NCBI GenBank assembly: GCA_007695175.1
Contig: REEH01000241.1
Location: 1-40,818 of the forward strand
Source of the DNA: Spirochaetaceae bacterium
GTDB lineage: Bacteria > Spirochaetota > Spirochaetia > DSM-27196 > Alkalispirochaetaceae
Reading direction: 5' to 3'
Length of the DNA: 40,818 nt
The notes beneath the pieces were generated by a model. The model did not search any database, was not told the origin of the DNA, and worked only from the letters and a program-made list of their open reading frames with translations. This document shows, in pieces, positions 1 to 8,753 of this stretch (its first letter is position 1; each line of letters opens with the position of its first letter). Position numbers and translations under genes: made by a program.

Positions 1-541
1 TACCGCGAATACGGCCCGTTTCGATATGAATCAGGCTGTCCACCTCCCGCAGGGTCAGCTCCAAATCCGCCAGGGCCACCTGGAGAGATCCTTTCTGCAC
101 TTCCACCGCAAATATGCGTCGGCCCGCTCCCTTTTGTCGTACGAACTCGATTGTCTGCATCAGACGCTCGAAATCTTCCGGCGTGTCGAGAACGACCCTG
201 GGCCGCCGGACTACTATGCGTGGTATCAGCCGGTACGTGTCACCCGCAAGCAGTTCTCTCAGGCGCAGGGCGATCGAAACGGATTGGGCGCGTCCCGTAT
301 CGCCGCTTATCCTGACGTTATGTACCGTAATCCCTCGCAGTATCGATGGACTTACGCTTTCCCAGGAAATCTCCTGGGCCAGCGCCTGTTCCAGCTCCCC
401 CACGAGGGCGGTCCGCAGGTGCAGCAAGCGCTCTTCCAGCCGGTTCACCAGGAGGATTCCGCCCGCAACGACGGACACCGAGAGGAAAACGAGGATGGTG
501 GAGTATGTTAAAGTGCGCAGGAGAGCGCCGTTTCTGTTCAT
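1..541 (-). CDS. TamB/AsmA-like envelope protein, N-terminal part (cut by window edge)
   Basis: An ATG at 541-539 opens a reading frame that runs without a stop to the left edge, giving about 180 residues; the C-terminus lies outside the window. The protein begins with a short basic stretch (MNRNGALLRT) and one hydrophobic segment at about residues 10-31, which looks like a signal anchor. A soluble part follows with the phrase ISWESVSPSILRGITVHNV, typical of the start of TamB/AsmA-type proteins, where a small beta-strand repeat begins after the anchor. Those proteins span the periplasm and help move lipids or outer-membrane proteins; that role is inferred from the family. It is divergent from tmk with 56 bp between them. 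The family call rests on the N-terminus only, so a different large anchored periplasmic protein remains possible. Confidence 0.6.
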   Translation of the reverse strand, partial: MNRNGALLRTLTYSTILVFLSVSVVAGGILLVNRLEERLLHLRTALVGELEQALAQEISWESVSPSILRGITVHNVRISGDTGRAQSVSIALRLRELLAGDTYRLIPRIVVRRPRVVLDTPEDFERLMQTIEFVRQKGAGRRIFAVEVQKGSLQVALADLELTLREVDSLIHIETGRIRG

Positions 542-597
542 CCAGCTATACCGTATGCTATATAGTATCCTATCACACCAGGGGGGGAGCTTACACT
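542..597. promoter_or_regulatory. Divergent intergenic region between TamB-like gene and tmk
   Basis: This AT-rich island of 56 bp lies between two divergent genes. It contains the self-complementary octamer CTATATAG at 558-565, which could serve as a -10 region in either direction (TATAGT at 561-566 on the plus strand). No good -35 hexamer is visible, so the exact promoters are uncertain. A strong ribosome binding site for tmk (GGGGGGAG, 581-589) sits at its right end. Confidence 0.4.
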
Positions 598-1290
598 GTG
601 GAGGACCAGGACAGATTCCGGGAAGTGCTTCCGGGCTTTATCGTATTTGAGGGGCTCGACGGTGCCGGCACGACGACACAGGCCCGCGCCCTGGCGGATC
701 ACCTGGGCCGTTCCGGATCCGCGGAGTTTACCTTCGAGCCCACTTCCTTCGCCACGGGCCGGGTGATTCGCACCCTCCTCAAGGGCCCGGAATTTGCCCG
801 CTGGGAGACGCTGGCGCTTCTTTTCGCCGCCGACCGGAACGAGCACCTGAACAGGCCCGGAACGGGGATACGGGCGCGGCTGGATGCCGGTTTTACCGTT
901 GTGTCGGACCGATACCTCTTCTCCTCCCTGGCCTATCAGGGCGCTTTTGCGGATCCCCGCTTCGTGGAGCAGCTCAATGCCTCCTTTCCCCTGCCTCGGC
1001 ATCTCTTTTTTATCGACACGCCGCTCGATGAGGCACACCGGAGGATCGCGAAACGGCTGCATATGGACCCGGAAGGGGGTGACTCCCTTGAAGTGCGATC
1101 CGTACAGAGCCAGGTGGCCCCCCGGTATCGTGAGGTCATCGATTCATTTGCCCGGGGGCCGGAGGCGCGGGCCGGCCTGATGTCGGTACACCACATCGAC
1201 GGAAGTCGGTCCGCCGAGGATGTATTCCGGGCGATCCTGGAAGCACTGCGCCACACCGTCAACCCTTCACGTCGCTCTGCCGATAGGTAA
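598..1290 (+). CDS. tmk: Thymidylate kinase (dTMP kinase)
   Basis: 230 residues, close to the usual family length. The enzyme phosphorylates dTMP to dTDP with ATP in the cytoplasm. The family pattern is clear: FEGLDGAGTTTQ near residues 17-28 (P-loop), a Glu-Pro-Thr (FEPTSF) dTMP-site element, the DR motif in VVSDRYLFSSLAYQG, and a lid-like region RRIAKRL. The start is GTG at 598, chosen because GGGGGGAG lies about 9 nt upstream; longer readings begin inside the divergent promoter region. The oddity is the P-loop: GxxxxGKT reads GLDGAGTTT, so the invariant lysine is threonine (codon ACG). This may be a lineage variant or reduce activity. The following gene starts 5 nt after the stop. Confidence 0.92.
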   Translation: MEDQDRFREVLPGFIVFEGLDGAGTTTQARALADHLGRSGSAEFTFEPTSFATGRVIRTLLKGPEFARWETLALLFAADRNEHLNRPGTGIRARLDAGFTVVSDRYLFSSLAYQGAFADPRFVEQLNASFPLPRHLFFIDTPLDEAHRRIAKRLHMDPEGGDSLEVRSVQSQVAPRYREVIDSFARGPEARAGLMSVHHIDGSRSAEDVFRAILEALRHTVNPSRRSADR

Positions 1291-1295
1291 ATGTG

Positions 1296-1907
1296 ATGAC
1301 GCGGCGTTCTTTCCTCTGCCTCTCGCTGGCGGTGCTTATGCTCGTTCCCCTTGTTCCGGCCCGGGGATACCGTCTTATTTACCGGGAACAGCTGTACCGT
1401 CTCTATCACCGGCACTTCTACAATTATCCCGAACGCATCGCGGAGAATGTGTACTGGCTCGAGCAGGCCCTGCGGAGCGATTTCGCCAACCCCCTCTACG
1501 CGCTGGCACGCGTTTCCAACGACCGGGAGTGGGAATGGTACCGTTACCTCTTCACGATGCACATCAACCTTGCGCTGGTCGATCTGTATCTTCAGTGGGG
1601 AGGCCAGTACATGAAGTTTGAGGCGTACTTCTACAACGCTCCCTGGCAGCGAGAAAACCTCAGGAGTCTGGATCGGGCGGAGGAACTGTTCCGGTATGCT
1701 CGTGTTTACTGGGAGGAGGCGCAGGTCTGGAGCCGGGAGGCGGCGCCGATCCGGTTCATCCACCTGGATCGTATCCAGCACTGGGAGGACCAGCACCATC
1801 GCATCCGTACGGGCGCCCTGGATTACGGCCGGATTATCGACGCCCACCTGGACCGGGTGGCTGAAGTTCGGGCTGCGTTCGAGGCGATGGACGAGAGCAC
1901 GTACTGA
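1296..1907 (+). CDS. Exported Tyr/Trp-rich protein of unknown function
   Basis: About 203 residues. A clear signal peptide (MTRRSFLCLSLAVLMLVPLV, cleavage probably after PARG) suggests export to the periplasm. The mature part is very rich in aromatic residues (18 Tyr and 8 Trp by my count) and looks helical, with no motif I recognise. It has no internal cysteine after the signal region, so it is not a lipoprotein. It follows tmk by 5 nt and is probably co-transcribed with it. ATG at 1296 is preferred because AGG lies 8 nt upstream; GTG at 1293 is possible. It faces queA tail-to-tail with 25 bp between, in which I see no terminator. I cannot assign a function. Confidence 0.75.
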   Translation: MTRRSFLCLSLAVLMLVPLVPARGYRLIYREQLYRLYHRHFYNYPERIAENVYWLEQALRSDFANPLYALARVSNDREWEWYRYLFTMHINLALVDLYLQWGGQYMKFEAYFYNAPWQRENLRSLDRAEELFRYARVYWEEAQVWSREAAPIRFIHLDRIQHWEDQHHRIRTGALDYGRIIDAHLDRVAEVRAAFEAMDESTY

Positions 1908-1932
1908 CCTTTCCGGGGGAGATCCGCGGGAC

Positions 1933-3006
1933 TCAGCGCATCAGCATGGCATCGCCGTAGGAGAAGAAGCGATACCTGTGCCGTATCGCCTCCCCGTACC
2001 AGGCAAGTATCTGCTCTCGCCCGGCAAAGGCGCTGACCATGGCCAGCAGAGTGCTTTCGGGAGTGTGGAAATTGGTGAACAGCCGATCCACGATCCGGAA
2101 ACGATAGCCCGGATAGATGAAGATTCCCGTCTCACCCGTGCCCGCCCGGACAACGTCTCCTTCCCCGGCGGACCGGGTGGTTGCCGCCGATTCAAGCGTT
2201 CGGACCGCCGTGGTACCAACGGCGAGTATGGTCCTTCCTTCGATTCTGGCGGCGTTGATCGTGTCAGCTGTTTCGTCCGTGATGGTGTAGAGCTCCCGGT
2301 GCATGACGTGATCCTCCAGATTGGCCGTGCGGACGGGCAAAAACGTGCCGATTCCCACATGGAGCGTTACAAAGGTTATGTGCACACCCTTTTCCCGGAG
2401 CGTATCCAGCAGCGCTGAGGTAAAGTGGAGGCCTGCCGTGGGAGCCGCGACACTGCCGGATGCCCGGGCATAGACTGTCTGATAGCGCTCCGCGTCGCGC
2501 GGCACGTCATCGCGGTGAATGTACGGGGGAAGCGGAACGTGGCCATGCTTCTCGAGCCAGGAGTCTCCGAGAGGCCGCGAAAAGGAGAGCACCCGATAAG
2601 GTTCCCGCACGTCGGTAATTGTTCCGGTGAAACTCTCCGGACCGAAGAGGAATCGCCGGCCCCGCTTCAGTCTGCGCGCTCCCGGGCCGATCACGAGCCA
2701 TCGGCCGTGATCGCCTCCGTTTGAGGGAGGTTCTCCATCCTCTGCGAGGGGCGCCACAAGGAGAAACTCCTGCCGCCTGCCCGTTTCTTCGTTCTCTCCG
2801 AAGATCCGCGCCCGCCGAACCCGGGAATCGTTGAAGACCATTACGGTACCGGGAGAGACAAACTCCGCCAGATCATCCATCGTACGATGGTAGAGGGCGC
2901 CTCCGGCGCGATCGGCCACCATGAGACGGCTCCGACCGCGTTCCGCCGGAGGCTCCTGGGCAATCAGCTCCCGGGGTAGATCAAAAGAGAGATCCCTGGT
3001 CCTCAC
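1933..3006 (-). CDS. queA: S-adenosylmethionine:tRNA ribosyltransferase-isomerase
   Basis: 357 residues, the normal length. QueA transfers and isomerises the ribose of S-adenosylmethionine onto preQ1 at position 34 of GUN-anticodon tRNAs, giving epoxyqueuosine. The N-terminus ([20 protein letters not shown]) matches the family start closely, followed by [14 protein letters not shown] and, later, [12 protein letters not shown] and [12 protein letters not shown] ([12 protein letters not shown]) blocks. The start is GTG at 3006 with GGAGGGAG about 9 nt upstream, which makes the gene overlap the end of ruvB by 26 bp. It is the last gene of yebC-ruvC-ruvA-ruvB-queA and is probably translated from that transcript. 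folE2, which can supply the queuosine pathway, is elsewhere in the window. Confidence 0.96.
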   Translation of the reverse strand: MRTRDLSFDLPRELIAQEPPAERGRSRLMVADRAGGALYHRTMDDLAEFVSPGTVMVFNDSRVRRARIFGENEETGRRQEFLLVAPLAEDGEPPSNGGDHGRWLVIGPGARRLKRGRRFLFGPESFTGTITDVREPYRVLSFSRPLGDSWLEKHGHVPLPPYIHRDDVPRDAERYQTVYARASGSVAAPTAGLHFTSALLDTLREKGVHITFVTLHVGIGTFLPVRTANLEDHVMHRELYTITDETADTINAARIEGRTILAVGTTAVRTLESAATTRSAGEGDVVRAGTGETGIFIYPGYRFRIVDRLFTNFHTPESTLLAMVSAFAGREQILAWYGEAIRHRYRFFSYGDAMLMR

Positions 3007-4027
3007 GGTGCTCTCCCTCCACAGGTGGTGTCGACTCGGGCATTCCCAGCACCTGGTAGGCGCGGCGCGTTACGATGCGCCCCCTGGCGGTGCGCTGCAG
3101 GAGGCCCTGCTGGATCAAAAAGGGCTCGTAGAAGACCTCCAGCGAGTCCAGTTCTTCTCCTACCGAGATGGCCAGCGTTTCCGCTCCCACCGGACCGCCA
3201 CCGTACATCTCGATGATGGCCCGCAGGATCTGCCGGTCCTGTTCTTCCAGACCGTGTCGGTCAATATTGAGGCGCTCCATTCCCTGATAGACCACGGAGG
3301 TGGTTATGACGCCCTGGGCGAGAACCTGGGCGAAATCCCGCATGCGCCGCAAGAGCCGATTGGCAACCCGCGGTGTGCCGCGGCAACTGTCGGCGAGCGC
3401 TTCCACCGCGTTCTCTTCGATACGTACTTCCAGTATCGCCGCGGAGCGGCGGATGATCGATCCCAGTTCCTCCCGGGAATAGTAGTCGAGACGGATCGGT
3501 ATTCCAAACCGGGTATAGAGGGGACTTGCCACCATGCCCGGTCGGGTCGTTGCCCCCACGAGGGTGAATCGGGGCAGCGGCACCCGCAGCGTGCGCGCGC
3601 TCGGTCCCTGTCCGATCACCCAGTCGATTTCGTAGTCCTCCATGGCAACGTACAGCATTTCCTCCAGTGATGCCTTGAGCCGGTGTATCTCGTCGATGAA
3701 GAACACGGTCCCTTCCTGGAGGGACGTGAGAATTCCCGCCAGATCCTTTGGTTTGTCCAGGGCCGGAGCCGCGGTGATGCGCAGATCCGTACCCATCTCG
3801 TGGGCCATTATTGTGGCAAGTGTTGTCTTACCGAGGCCGGGCGGCCCGGAGAGAAAGACATGATCCAGCGATTCACCGCGCTCCCGGGCGGCCCGGATGA
3901 AGACCCGCAGGTTGTCCTTCACCTGCTCCTGCCCGAGAAAGTCCTCCAGGAGCCGGGGACGGAGAACATTTTCCACGCGATCCGGATCGTCAAACTCCGG
4001 ATGAAGGGGATGATCGTCGGTGCTCAT
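2981..4027 (-). CDS. ruvB: Holliday junction branch migration ATPase RuvB
   Basis: 348 residues, full length. RuvB is the hexameric AAA+ motor that, with RuvA, drives branch migration of Holliday junctions. Visible motifs are Walker A GPPGLGKT (residues 61-68), Walker B with IDEIH (about 111-115), the sensor-like [14 protein letters not shown] segment with its arginine, and the C-terminal winged-helix region ([16 protein letters not shown]). The ATG at 4027 overlaps the ruvA stop as ATGA, so the two are translationally coupled, and the 3' end overlaps queA by 26 bp. Nothing looks damaged. Confidence 0.98.
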   Translation of the reverse strand: MSTDDHPLHPEFDDPDRVENVLRPRLLEDFLGQEQVKDNLRVFIRAARERGESLDHVFLSGPPGLGKTTLATIMAHEMGTDLRITAAPALDKPKDLAGILTSLQEGTVFFIDEIHRLKASLEEMLYVAMEDYEIDWVIGQGPSARTLRVPLPRFTLVGATTRPGMVASPLYTRFGIPIRLDYYSREELGSIIRRSAAILEVRIEENAVEALADSCRGTPRVANRLLRRMRDFAQVLAQGVITTSVVYQGMERLNIDRHGLEEQDRQILRAIIEMYGGGPVGAETLAISVGEELDSLEVFYEPFLIQQGLLQRTARGRIVTRRAYQVLGMPESTPPVEGEHREDQGSLF

Positions 4028-4644
4028 CGGCTGAGCTCCTGGATGGCCCGCCGGAATATCTCCCGTTCTTCCGTCTCACCCAGCGGCGAGAGCGCGTCCG
4101 ACGGCTGGTTCTCTTCCCGGAGACGTTCCAGCACGGTTCGCGCCGCGGCACGGTCAAATCCCATCTCCACAAGTGCGGCCAGGAGTTCCTCCAGAGGGCC
4201 TGTTCCTCCTGCGGAGCGTCCGCCGGCGGAATCCTCCAGAACGAGGTGACCCTTGAGCTGGAGGATCATCTTCTGGGCGGTTTTGGTTCCCAGCCCGGGA
4301 ATACGGGTCAGAGCCTGGACATCCTCCGCTTCCAGGAGTCGCGTCAGCTCCCGTACGGTCGTTCCGGAGAGTATGCGCAGCGCCTGCCGCGGTCCGATCC
4401 CGGAAACGGTGATGAGTTCCTGAAAGACCTGCCGTTCCGCTTCGGTACCGAAGCCGAAAAGCTTCATCAGGTCCTCCCGGACCTGAAGGTGCACCAGAAG
4501 CCGCTGGGGGGCATCGCGGTTCTCCGCGAGCACTGCCTGAAAGGTGGCGGCACTGACCTCCAGCTCCCACTCCACGCCCCCCGTTGCCAGGAACAACCGG
4601 GGATAACTGTGGCCCGCAAGTTTACCGGTCAGACTGTTGAACAT
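4024..4644 (-). CDS. ruvA: Holliday junction DNA-binding subunit RuvA
   Basis: 206 residues, the usual size. RuvA binds the four-way junction and loads RuvB. The N-terminal OB-fold opens with [11 protein letters not shown]; a helix-hairpin-helix pair follows ([15 protein letters not shown] and [21 protein letters not shown]), and a C-terminal UBA-like RuvB-contact domain ends the protein ([15 protein letters not shown]). The ATG at 4644 is preceded by CTGGAGG about 6 nt upstream, a good ribosome binding site. It lies 14 nt after ruvC and overlaps ruvB by 4 bp. Confidence 0.97.
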   Translation of the reverse strand: MFNSLTGKLAGHSYPRLFLATGGVEWELEVSAATFQAVLAENRDAPQRLLVHLQVREDLMKLFGFGTEAERQVFQELITVSGIGPRQALRILSGTTVRELTRLLEAEDVQALTRIPGLGTKTAQKMILQLKGHLVLEDSAGGRSAGGTGPLEELLAALVEMGFDRAAARTVLERLREENQPSDALSPLGETEEREIFRRAIQELSR

Positions 4645-4658
4645 CGTTTCCTCCAGGG

Positions 4659-5132
4659 TTACAGCGTGGAATGCAATCGCGTAATCGCCGCGGCCAGGGC
4701 ATCCGCCGCGTGATCCGGCCGCGGGACCGAGGACATTCCCAGAACAACTCGCACCATCTGCATCACCTGCTCCTTATCGGCCTGGCCGTTCCCCACCACG
4801 GCTTGTTTGATCTGCTGGGGAGTAAACTCCCGGGCGGGTACGCCGTGGCGTGCAAGCGCAAGAAGCACCACTCCCCGGGCCTGAGCTACGGGAATTGCGC
4901 TGGTGACGTTTTTGGTGAAGTACAGGCTTTCGATTCCCGCCGCCTCCGGACGGTGCTTCCCGATGAGCGCCTCCAGGGCTGCGTACACTTCCGCAAGGCG
5001 TTCCCCGGTGGAACTGCCGGAATCGGTCCGGATAACCCCGTAGTCGAGACATGTGATCCGCCCGCCGCTTTCCCGGATAATACCGTATCCCGTGGCTGCC
5101 AGGCCGGGGTCAATCCCGATGAGGGAGGTCAT
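4659..5132 (-). CDS. ruvC: Holliday junction resolvase RuvC
   Basis: 157 residues from ATG 5132 (158 from a GTG at 5135). RuvC is the Mg-dependent endonuclease that cuts Holliday junctions symmetrically. The four acidic residues are recognisable: Asp in LIGIDPGLAATGYG near the start, Glu in GIESLYF, and two Asp in RPDHAADALAAA near the end. GTG 5135 would overlap the yebC stop by 4 bp and ATG 5132 by 1 bp; either way the two genes are coupled. Together with ruvA and ruvB it forms a complete resolvasome operon. Confidence 0.97.
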   Translation of the reverse strand: MTSLIGIDPGLAATGYGIIRESGGRITCLDYGVIRTDSGSSTGERLAEVYAALEALIGKHRPEAAGIESLYFTKNVTSAIPVAQARGVVLLALARHGVPAREFTPQQIKQAVVGNGQADKEQVMQMVRVVLGMSSVPRPDHAADALAAAITRLHSTL

Positions 5133-5875
5133 CACTCGTCAAGATCAAAGTCGTCCGGTATTTCCAGATTGGTGGCTACTTCCTGAACGTCCTCCAGGTC
5201 GTCGAGCAACTCCACCAGGCGCAGTGATTTTCGTGTCTTTTCCGGATCCAGGCTCACCGTGGCATCCGCCACCAGGGAGATCTCCGCCATCTCATGTTCA
5301 AACCCCGCACTGACCATCGCGTCCAGGACCGACTCAAAATCCTCCGGCGTCGTGGAAATCTCGATAGAGGAGCCCTCGGCGGAAACGTCCTCCGCCCCCG
5401 CTTCAAGAGCGGCTTCCATGATCTCGTCCTCGCTGTAGCGGGACGAATCGTAGGAGATGATTCCCCTGCGATTAAAGAGGTAGGAGACACACCCCGTTTC
5501 GCCCAGGTTGCCGCCGTTTTTGGTGAAGACGCTCCGTACGTCCGCGGCCGTGCGGTTCTTGTTGTCCGTAAGGGCGTCGATCAGGATCGCCACGCCGCCG
5601 GGCCCGTATCCCTCGTAACTGAGTTCCACGTAATCGGCGCCCCCCAGTTCCCCGGTTCCCTTTTTTATGGCCCTGTCGATGTTGTCCTTGGGCATGTTTG
5701 CGCCCTTGGCCTTGGTGATCGCCGTCCGGAGGCGTGGATTGCTCTCAAGCTCTCCTCCGCCGATACGGGCTGCTATCGTTATTTCCTTGATTATCTTGGA
5801 AAAGATCTTGCCGCGCTTCGCATCCTGCGCGCCTTTTTTATGTCGAATCGTCGCCCATTTGCTATGGCCGGACAT
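5132..5875 (-). CDS. yebC: YebC/PmpR/TACO1 family protein
   Basis: 247 residues, normal for the family. The N-terminus (SGHSKWATIRHKKGAQDAKR) is the family signature, followed by GKIFSKIIKEI and the NIDRAIKKGTG segment. Members were named as transcription regulators, while the mitochondrial TACO1 relatives act in translation, so the molecular role should be read as nucleic-acid or ribosome associated. The ATG at 5875 has GAGGTGG about 5 nt upstream. It is the first gene of the yebC-ruvCAB-queA operon, a widely conserved linkage, and has a sigma70-like promoter in the gap before it. Confidence 0.96.
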   Translation of the reverse strand: MSGHSKWATIRHKKGAQDAKRGKIFSKIIKEITIAARIGGGELESNPRLRTAITKAKGANMPKDNIDRAIKKGTGELGGADYVELSYEGYGPGGVAILIDALTDNKNRTAADVRSVFTKNGGNLGETGCVSYLFNRRGIISYDSSRYSEDEIMEAALEAGAEDVSAEGSSIEISTTPEDFESVLDAMVSAGFEHEMAEISLVADATVSLDPEKTRKSLRLVELLDDLEDVQEVATNLEIPDDFDLDE

Positions 5876-5911
5876 AGAACCACCTCGATGGATACCAGCG
5901 TTTGTGCTCGG

Positions 5912-5940
5912 AAACTACCACTTGACCGGGGGCCTGTCAA
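5912..5940 (-). promoter_or_regulatory. Sigma70-type promoter of the yebC-ruv operon
   Basis: On the minus strand TTGACA (5940-5935) is separated by 17 bp from TAGTTT (5917-5912). The -35 box overlaps the stop codon region of hemW (stop at 5939-5937). Transcription would start near 5905, leaving a leader of about 30 nt that contains the yebC ribosome binding site. Confidence 0.6.
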
Positions 5941-7115
5941 GATTGGGGCGGTGTGAGGCGGTCGATCTCCGCAAAGGCGTGAAGGAGAAAGGAATCGAGT
6001 ATATTCCGGATATCGGAGGAAAGGACGATGCGTCGATCGGGAGCGCTTCCGGGCAGGACGTTCCAGCGGGCGAGCGTTTCGGGAATCAACTCGGCCGGGT
6101 CCACCCCGAGGTACGCTGCCGCCCGGGAGAGGGAGACTCCCTCCTCGGTTCGCAGTCCCATCATGAGCAGTTCCTTCACGAAATCGCGTGGGGCGATCCC
6201 CTCCTCCCTCAAACCGCGATCTCCGGCGGTGCAGTACAGGGAGAAGTCCCGCGTATTCGTGTAACGTATCGGTTCCTCTCCGGTCAATGTGCCCACGGCC
6301 CCGGGGCCTATTCCAAGATGGGGAGCCATCCGCCAGTAGCCCAGGTTGTGTACGCTCCGGCCTCCCGGCAGGGCGTAGTTGGATACCTCGTAATGGATAT
6401 AACCCCTTCCGATGAGGGTGTTGCGCACCCATTCCAGTTCCTCCGCGACGGTGTCGACCGGCGGAGAAGCGATCCGGCCCCGGCGCAGAGCGAGGCCCAG
6501 AGCGGTATCCCGCTCTATTCCGAGTTCATACAGGGAGATATGTTCCGGAGCGTAAGTGAGAATCTCTTCCAGGTCCCGCACGGTGGATTCGGGGGTGCCG
6601 CCAGGGATCCCCGCCAGGAGATCCGCGCTCCACCGGTACCTTCCGGAAGGCGCCCCGCCCCAGCGGCGTGCCACAAGCTCAAGACCCCGCCGCGTCACCC
6701 CCGCTGTCGCGGGCCGGCCGATCCGCGCCAGCGTCTCATCCCGCAGCGATTGAACCCCCAGGGAAAGCCGGTTCACGCCGCTCGCCTCAAGGGAATCAAG
6801 CAGGGATTCCGTTACGTCCTCGGGATTCAGCTCCACGGTCACTTCACGTACCGCTCCGCCGCTTCCCGTCAGAGTGCCCAGTAGCGCAAGCAGAACATCG
6901 CGCGCTTCCGGGGCGAGGGCGGACGGGGTACCCCCACCGACGTAGACCGTCTCAGGAGTCCCCGGGGAGAAGCGCTGCAGCAGTTCACCCGCCTGGGCCG
7001 CTATCGCCCGGAGTACCTCCTTCTGCCGTGTTCCGGAAACGCAGGTGCGGGTGAAAAAGTCGCAGTAATCGCACCGGTACCGACAGAAGGGGATATGAAT
7101 GTACAGGTGCATCAT
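5937..7115 (-). CDS. hemW: HemW-like radical SAM protein (coproporphyrinogen III oxidase-like)
   Basis: 392 residues. The N-terminus LYIHIPFCRYRCDYCDFF carries the radical SAM CxxxCxxC iron-sulfur site (Cys11, Cys15, Cys18), and VYVGGGTPSAL and VTVELNPEDVTESLLDSL are further family blocks. HemW proteins are now viewed as haem chaperones rather than true oxygen-independent coproporphyrinogen oxidases (HemN); the short spacing and length here fit HemW. The ATG at 7115 overlaps the stop of the upstream signal-peptidase-like gene as ATGA. No other haem gene is in the window. A true HemN role is less likely but cannot be excluded by eye. Confidence 0.9.
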   Translation of the reverse strand: MMHLYIHIPFCRYRCDYCDFFTRTCVSGTRQKEVLRAIAAQAGELLQRFSPGTPETVYVGGGTPSALAPEARDVLLALLGTLTGSGGAVREVTVELNPEDVTESLLDSLEASGVNRLSLGVQSLRDETLARIGRPATAGVTRRGLELVARRWGGAPSGRYRWSADLLAGIPGGTPESTVRDLEEILTYAPEHISLYELGIERDTALGLALRRGRIASPPVDTVAEELEWVRNTLIGRGYIHYEVSNYALPGGRSVHNLGYWRMAPHLGIGPGAVGTLTGEEPIRYTNTRDFSLYCTAGDRGLREEGIAPRDFVKELLMMGLRTEEGVSLSRAAAYLGVDPAELIPETLARWNVLPGSAPDRRIVLSSDIRNILDSFLLHAFAEIDRLTPPQS

Positions 7116-7723
7116 CGTACTCCAGAAGACTCCGGGAGAACCGATTCCACGATGCCCCGTCGGTCCACGGGAAGAATGATCGACTGGATCCGGAAGAGGA
7201 TCCTGGAGCGATCGAGGGGTCCCACGATCCTGGAATCGGCGCGACCGGGCTGAAGGGCCAGGAGAAAGAACTCATCATCTCCCAGAAGGACTGTCTCCTC
7301 GGGACCAGGCAGGTCCTGGTGAAGCAGTATCACCTCGTATCGGTCGGAACCGACCAGTACGCCCCGGTGATCCCACTGGATCAGATCCCCGGGTAATCCC
7401 GCCACCACGCGGGGCACGGGACGGCCCACCGGTCCCGGGGGCGGCGAATCGGAAAAGCGGTACCGCAGGCGGTGAAACAATTCGCCCGCCCGGGATCCCG
7501 TTCGCAGGGGAGCGCGAGCGAGAACAACCGAGCCTCGCTCAAGATCCCTGGTACCGCGGCGAGCCAGGACGATATCCCCGTCTTCAAGAACCGGGGAGAG
7601 CGAGGTACCACGCACGGTGATGATGACCGGACCGAGAGAACGGAAGACTGCAAACGATATCACCGCGAGAAGGAGATAACTGAAGAAGAACCGTCGTCTT
7701 CTGCGCTTTGCCCGGTCGCCCAC
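7112..7723 (-). CDS. Signal peptidase I paralogue lacking the catalytic lysine
   Basis: 203 residues. A basic N-terminus (RAKRRRRR) and one hydrophobic segment (about residues 12-37) precede an S26-type fold. The serine box is VRGTSLSPVL, with the expected nucleophile Ser41, followed by EDGDIVLARRG. The box that normally reads KRVVGLPGD here reads PRVVAGLPGDLIQW, so the general-base lysine is Pro104. The C-terminal box is altered too (LGDDEFF...ADSRIVGPL). Starts at GTG 7723, 3 nt after the lepB stop, and overlaps hemW by 4 bp. It may be an inactive partner of LepB, a specialised peptidase using another base, or a membrane-tethered S24/S26 relative. Confidence 0.82.
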   Translation of the reverse strand: MGDRAKRRRRRFFFSYLLLAVISFAVFRSLGPVIITVRGTSLSPVLEDGDIVLARRGTRDLERGSVVLARAPLRTGSRAGELFHRLRYRFSDSPPPGPVGRPVPRVVAGLPGDLIQWDHRGVLVGSDRYEVILLHQDLPGPEETVLLGDDEFFLLALQPGRADSRIVGPLDRSRILFRIQSIILPVDRRGIVESVLPESSGVR

Positions 7724-7726
7724 TGC

Positions 7727-8710
7727 TTACCGTATCCGTCCGATTCGGTCGATGGGCCAGTAGATCACCATGGCCCGGCCAAGAACATTGCTCTCCTGGA
7801 CGGGCCCGAAATACCGGCCATCCCTTGAGTTGTCACGGTTGTCGCCCAATCCGAAGACGCGGTTGTCCGGTACGTACCAGCCGTTCTCCACAAAATGGTA
7901 TCGCTGCTGGTATCGTTCCACGTGGGGGGCCGCGGCGGCGAGCGTACCCTGGCGTACGCGCTCAAACTCGAAGGGATCGCGAATCCCCGTTCTTCTCAGC
8001 TGATCGAGGTTCGCCCGTTCCTCCTCCGTGAGAGGAAGTCCCAGGTCATTCAGAGCGAGCGCGCGCCCACCTTCGTGAATGAGGGCGTAGTCCTCCTCCG
8101 AAAGCAGGCGTTGCAGATCATAGTGCCGGTCGGTAAGGGTCTGGTATTCGCTTTCCCTCATCCATCGGTCTGTGCCGGCGGGCATAACCAGGAGGTTGCC
8201 GAGATTATCGTTTTTGAAGCGGTCTCCGCCTGCACCCACGGCTCGCTTGATCAGAAGCTGGGCTCGGGCTTCGTCACTGATCGCATCACGATCGATGTCG
8301 ACCAGGGAGAGCGTAAGCATATAGATCGTACGCTGGGCAACGGTGAAAAGCGGACCCCGGCTGATATATGAGGGATTGAGAAAGATAATCACCTCATTCT
8401 GCTGCGGTCGGGCAAATCCCGGAAGCTTGGTCAGGCCAGGCAGCAGTTCCGGACCGTAGATCACCTTGTTGACGAAGATCCGGTCCCCCTCGATGAACGT
8501 TCTGATCATGGAACCGGAGGGTATTCGATACGCCTGGAGAAGAAACTGGTTGATAAGAAGCACCAGCAGCGCCGCCTGCAGAAAGGCCTCGATCCAGTCG
8601 CGCACCGGGTGTTTTCGGGACTGCTTGAGTCGGCTTCTTGCCTTACGGCGCGCCCGTCTCGTGAGAATACGCTCCGTGATATCCACCAGGCGAATGCAGA
8701 TCGCGCGCAT
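7727..8710 (-). CDS. lepB: Signal peptidase I
   Basis: 327 residues. It removes Sec and Tat signal peptides at the outer face of the cytoplasmic membrane. A basic N-terminus is followed by a membrane segment at about 40-60, then the serine box YRIPSGSMI with nucleophile Ser67, the lysine box LLIKRAVGAGGD with Lys155, and the C-terminal box FGLGDNRDNSRDGRYFG. A long insert lies between Lys155 and the last box, including the run RHYDLQRLLSEEDYAL. The ATG at 8710 has no convincing ribosome binding site; a possible -10 box ends 6 nt before it. It heads the lepB - paralogue - hemW run. Confidence 0.95.
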   Translation of the reverse strand: MRAICIRLVDITERILTRRARRKARSRLKQSRKHPVRDWIEAFLQAALLVLLINQFLLQAYRIPSGSMIRTFIEGDRIFVNKVIYGPELLPGLTKLPGFARPQQNEVIIFLNPSYISRGPLFTVAQRTIYMLTLSLVDIDRDAISDEARAQLLIKRAVGAGGDRFKNDNLGNLLVMPAGTDRWMRESEYQTLTDRHYDLQRLLSEEDYALIHEGGRALALNDLGLPLTEEERANLDQLRRTGIRDPFEFERVRQGTLAAAAPHVERYQQRYHFVENGWYVPDNRVFGLGDNRDNSRDGRYFGPVQESNVLGRAMVIYWPIDRIGRIR

Positions 8711-8716
8711 GTCCGG

Positions 8717-8746
8717 AGGCTACCACGGGGGAGAAAGCGTTGACAA
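8717..8746 (-). promoter_or_regulatory. Probable lepB promoter, start codon 6 nt after -10
   Basis: On the minus strand TTGTCA (8746-8741), an 18-bp spacer and TAGCCT (8722-8717) form a moderate sigma70 match. The lepB ATG begins 6 nt after the -10 box, where transcription would normally start, so a leaderless transcript is predicted. The -10 match is weak. Confidence 0.4.
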
Positions 8747-8753
8747 GCGCGCG

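Noticed and set aside
5667..6884. Plus-strand open frame opposite yebC and hemW
   Set aside because: Both minus genes have family signatures over the whole length.
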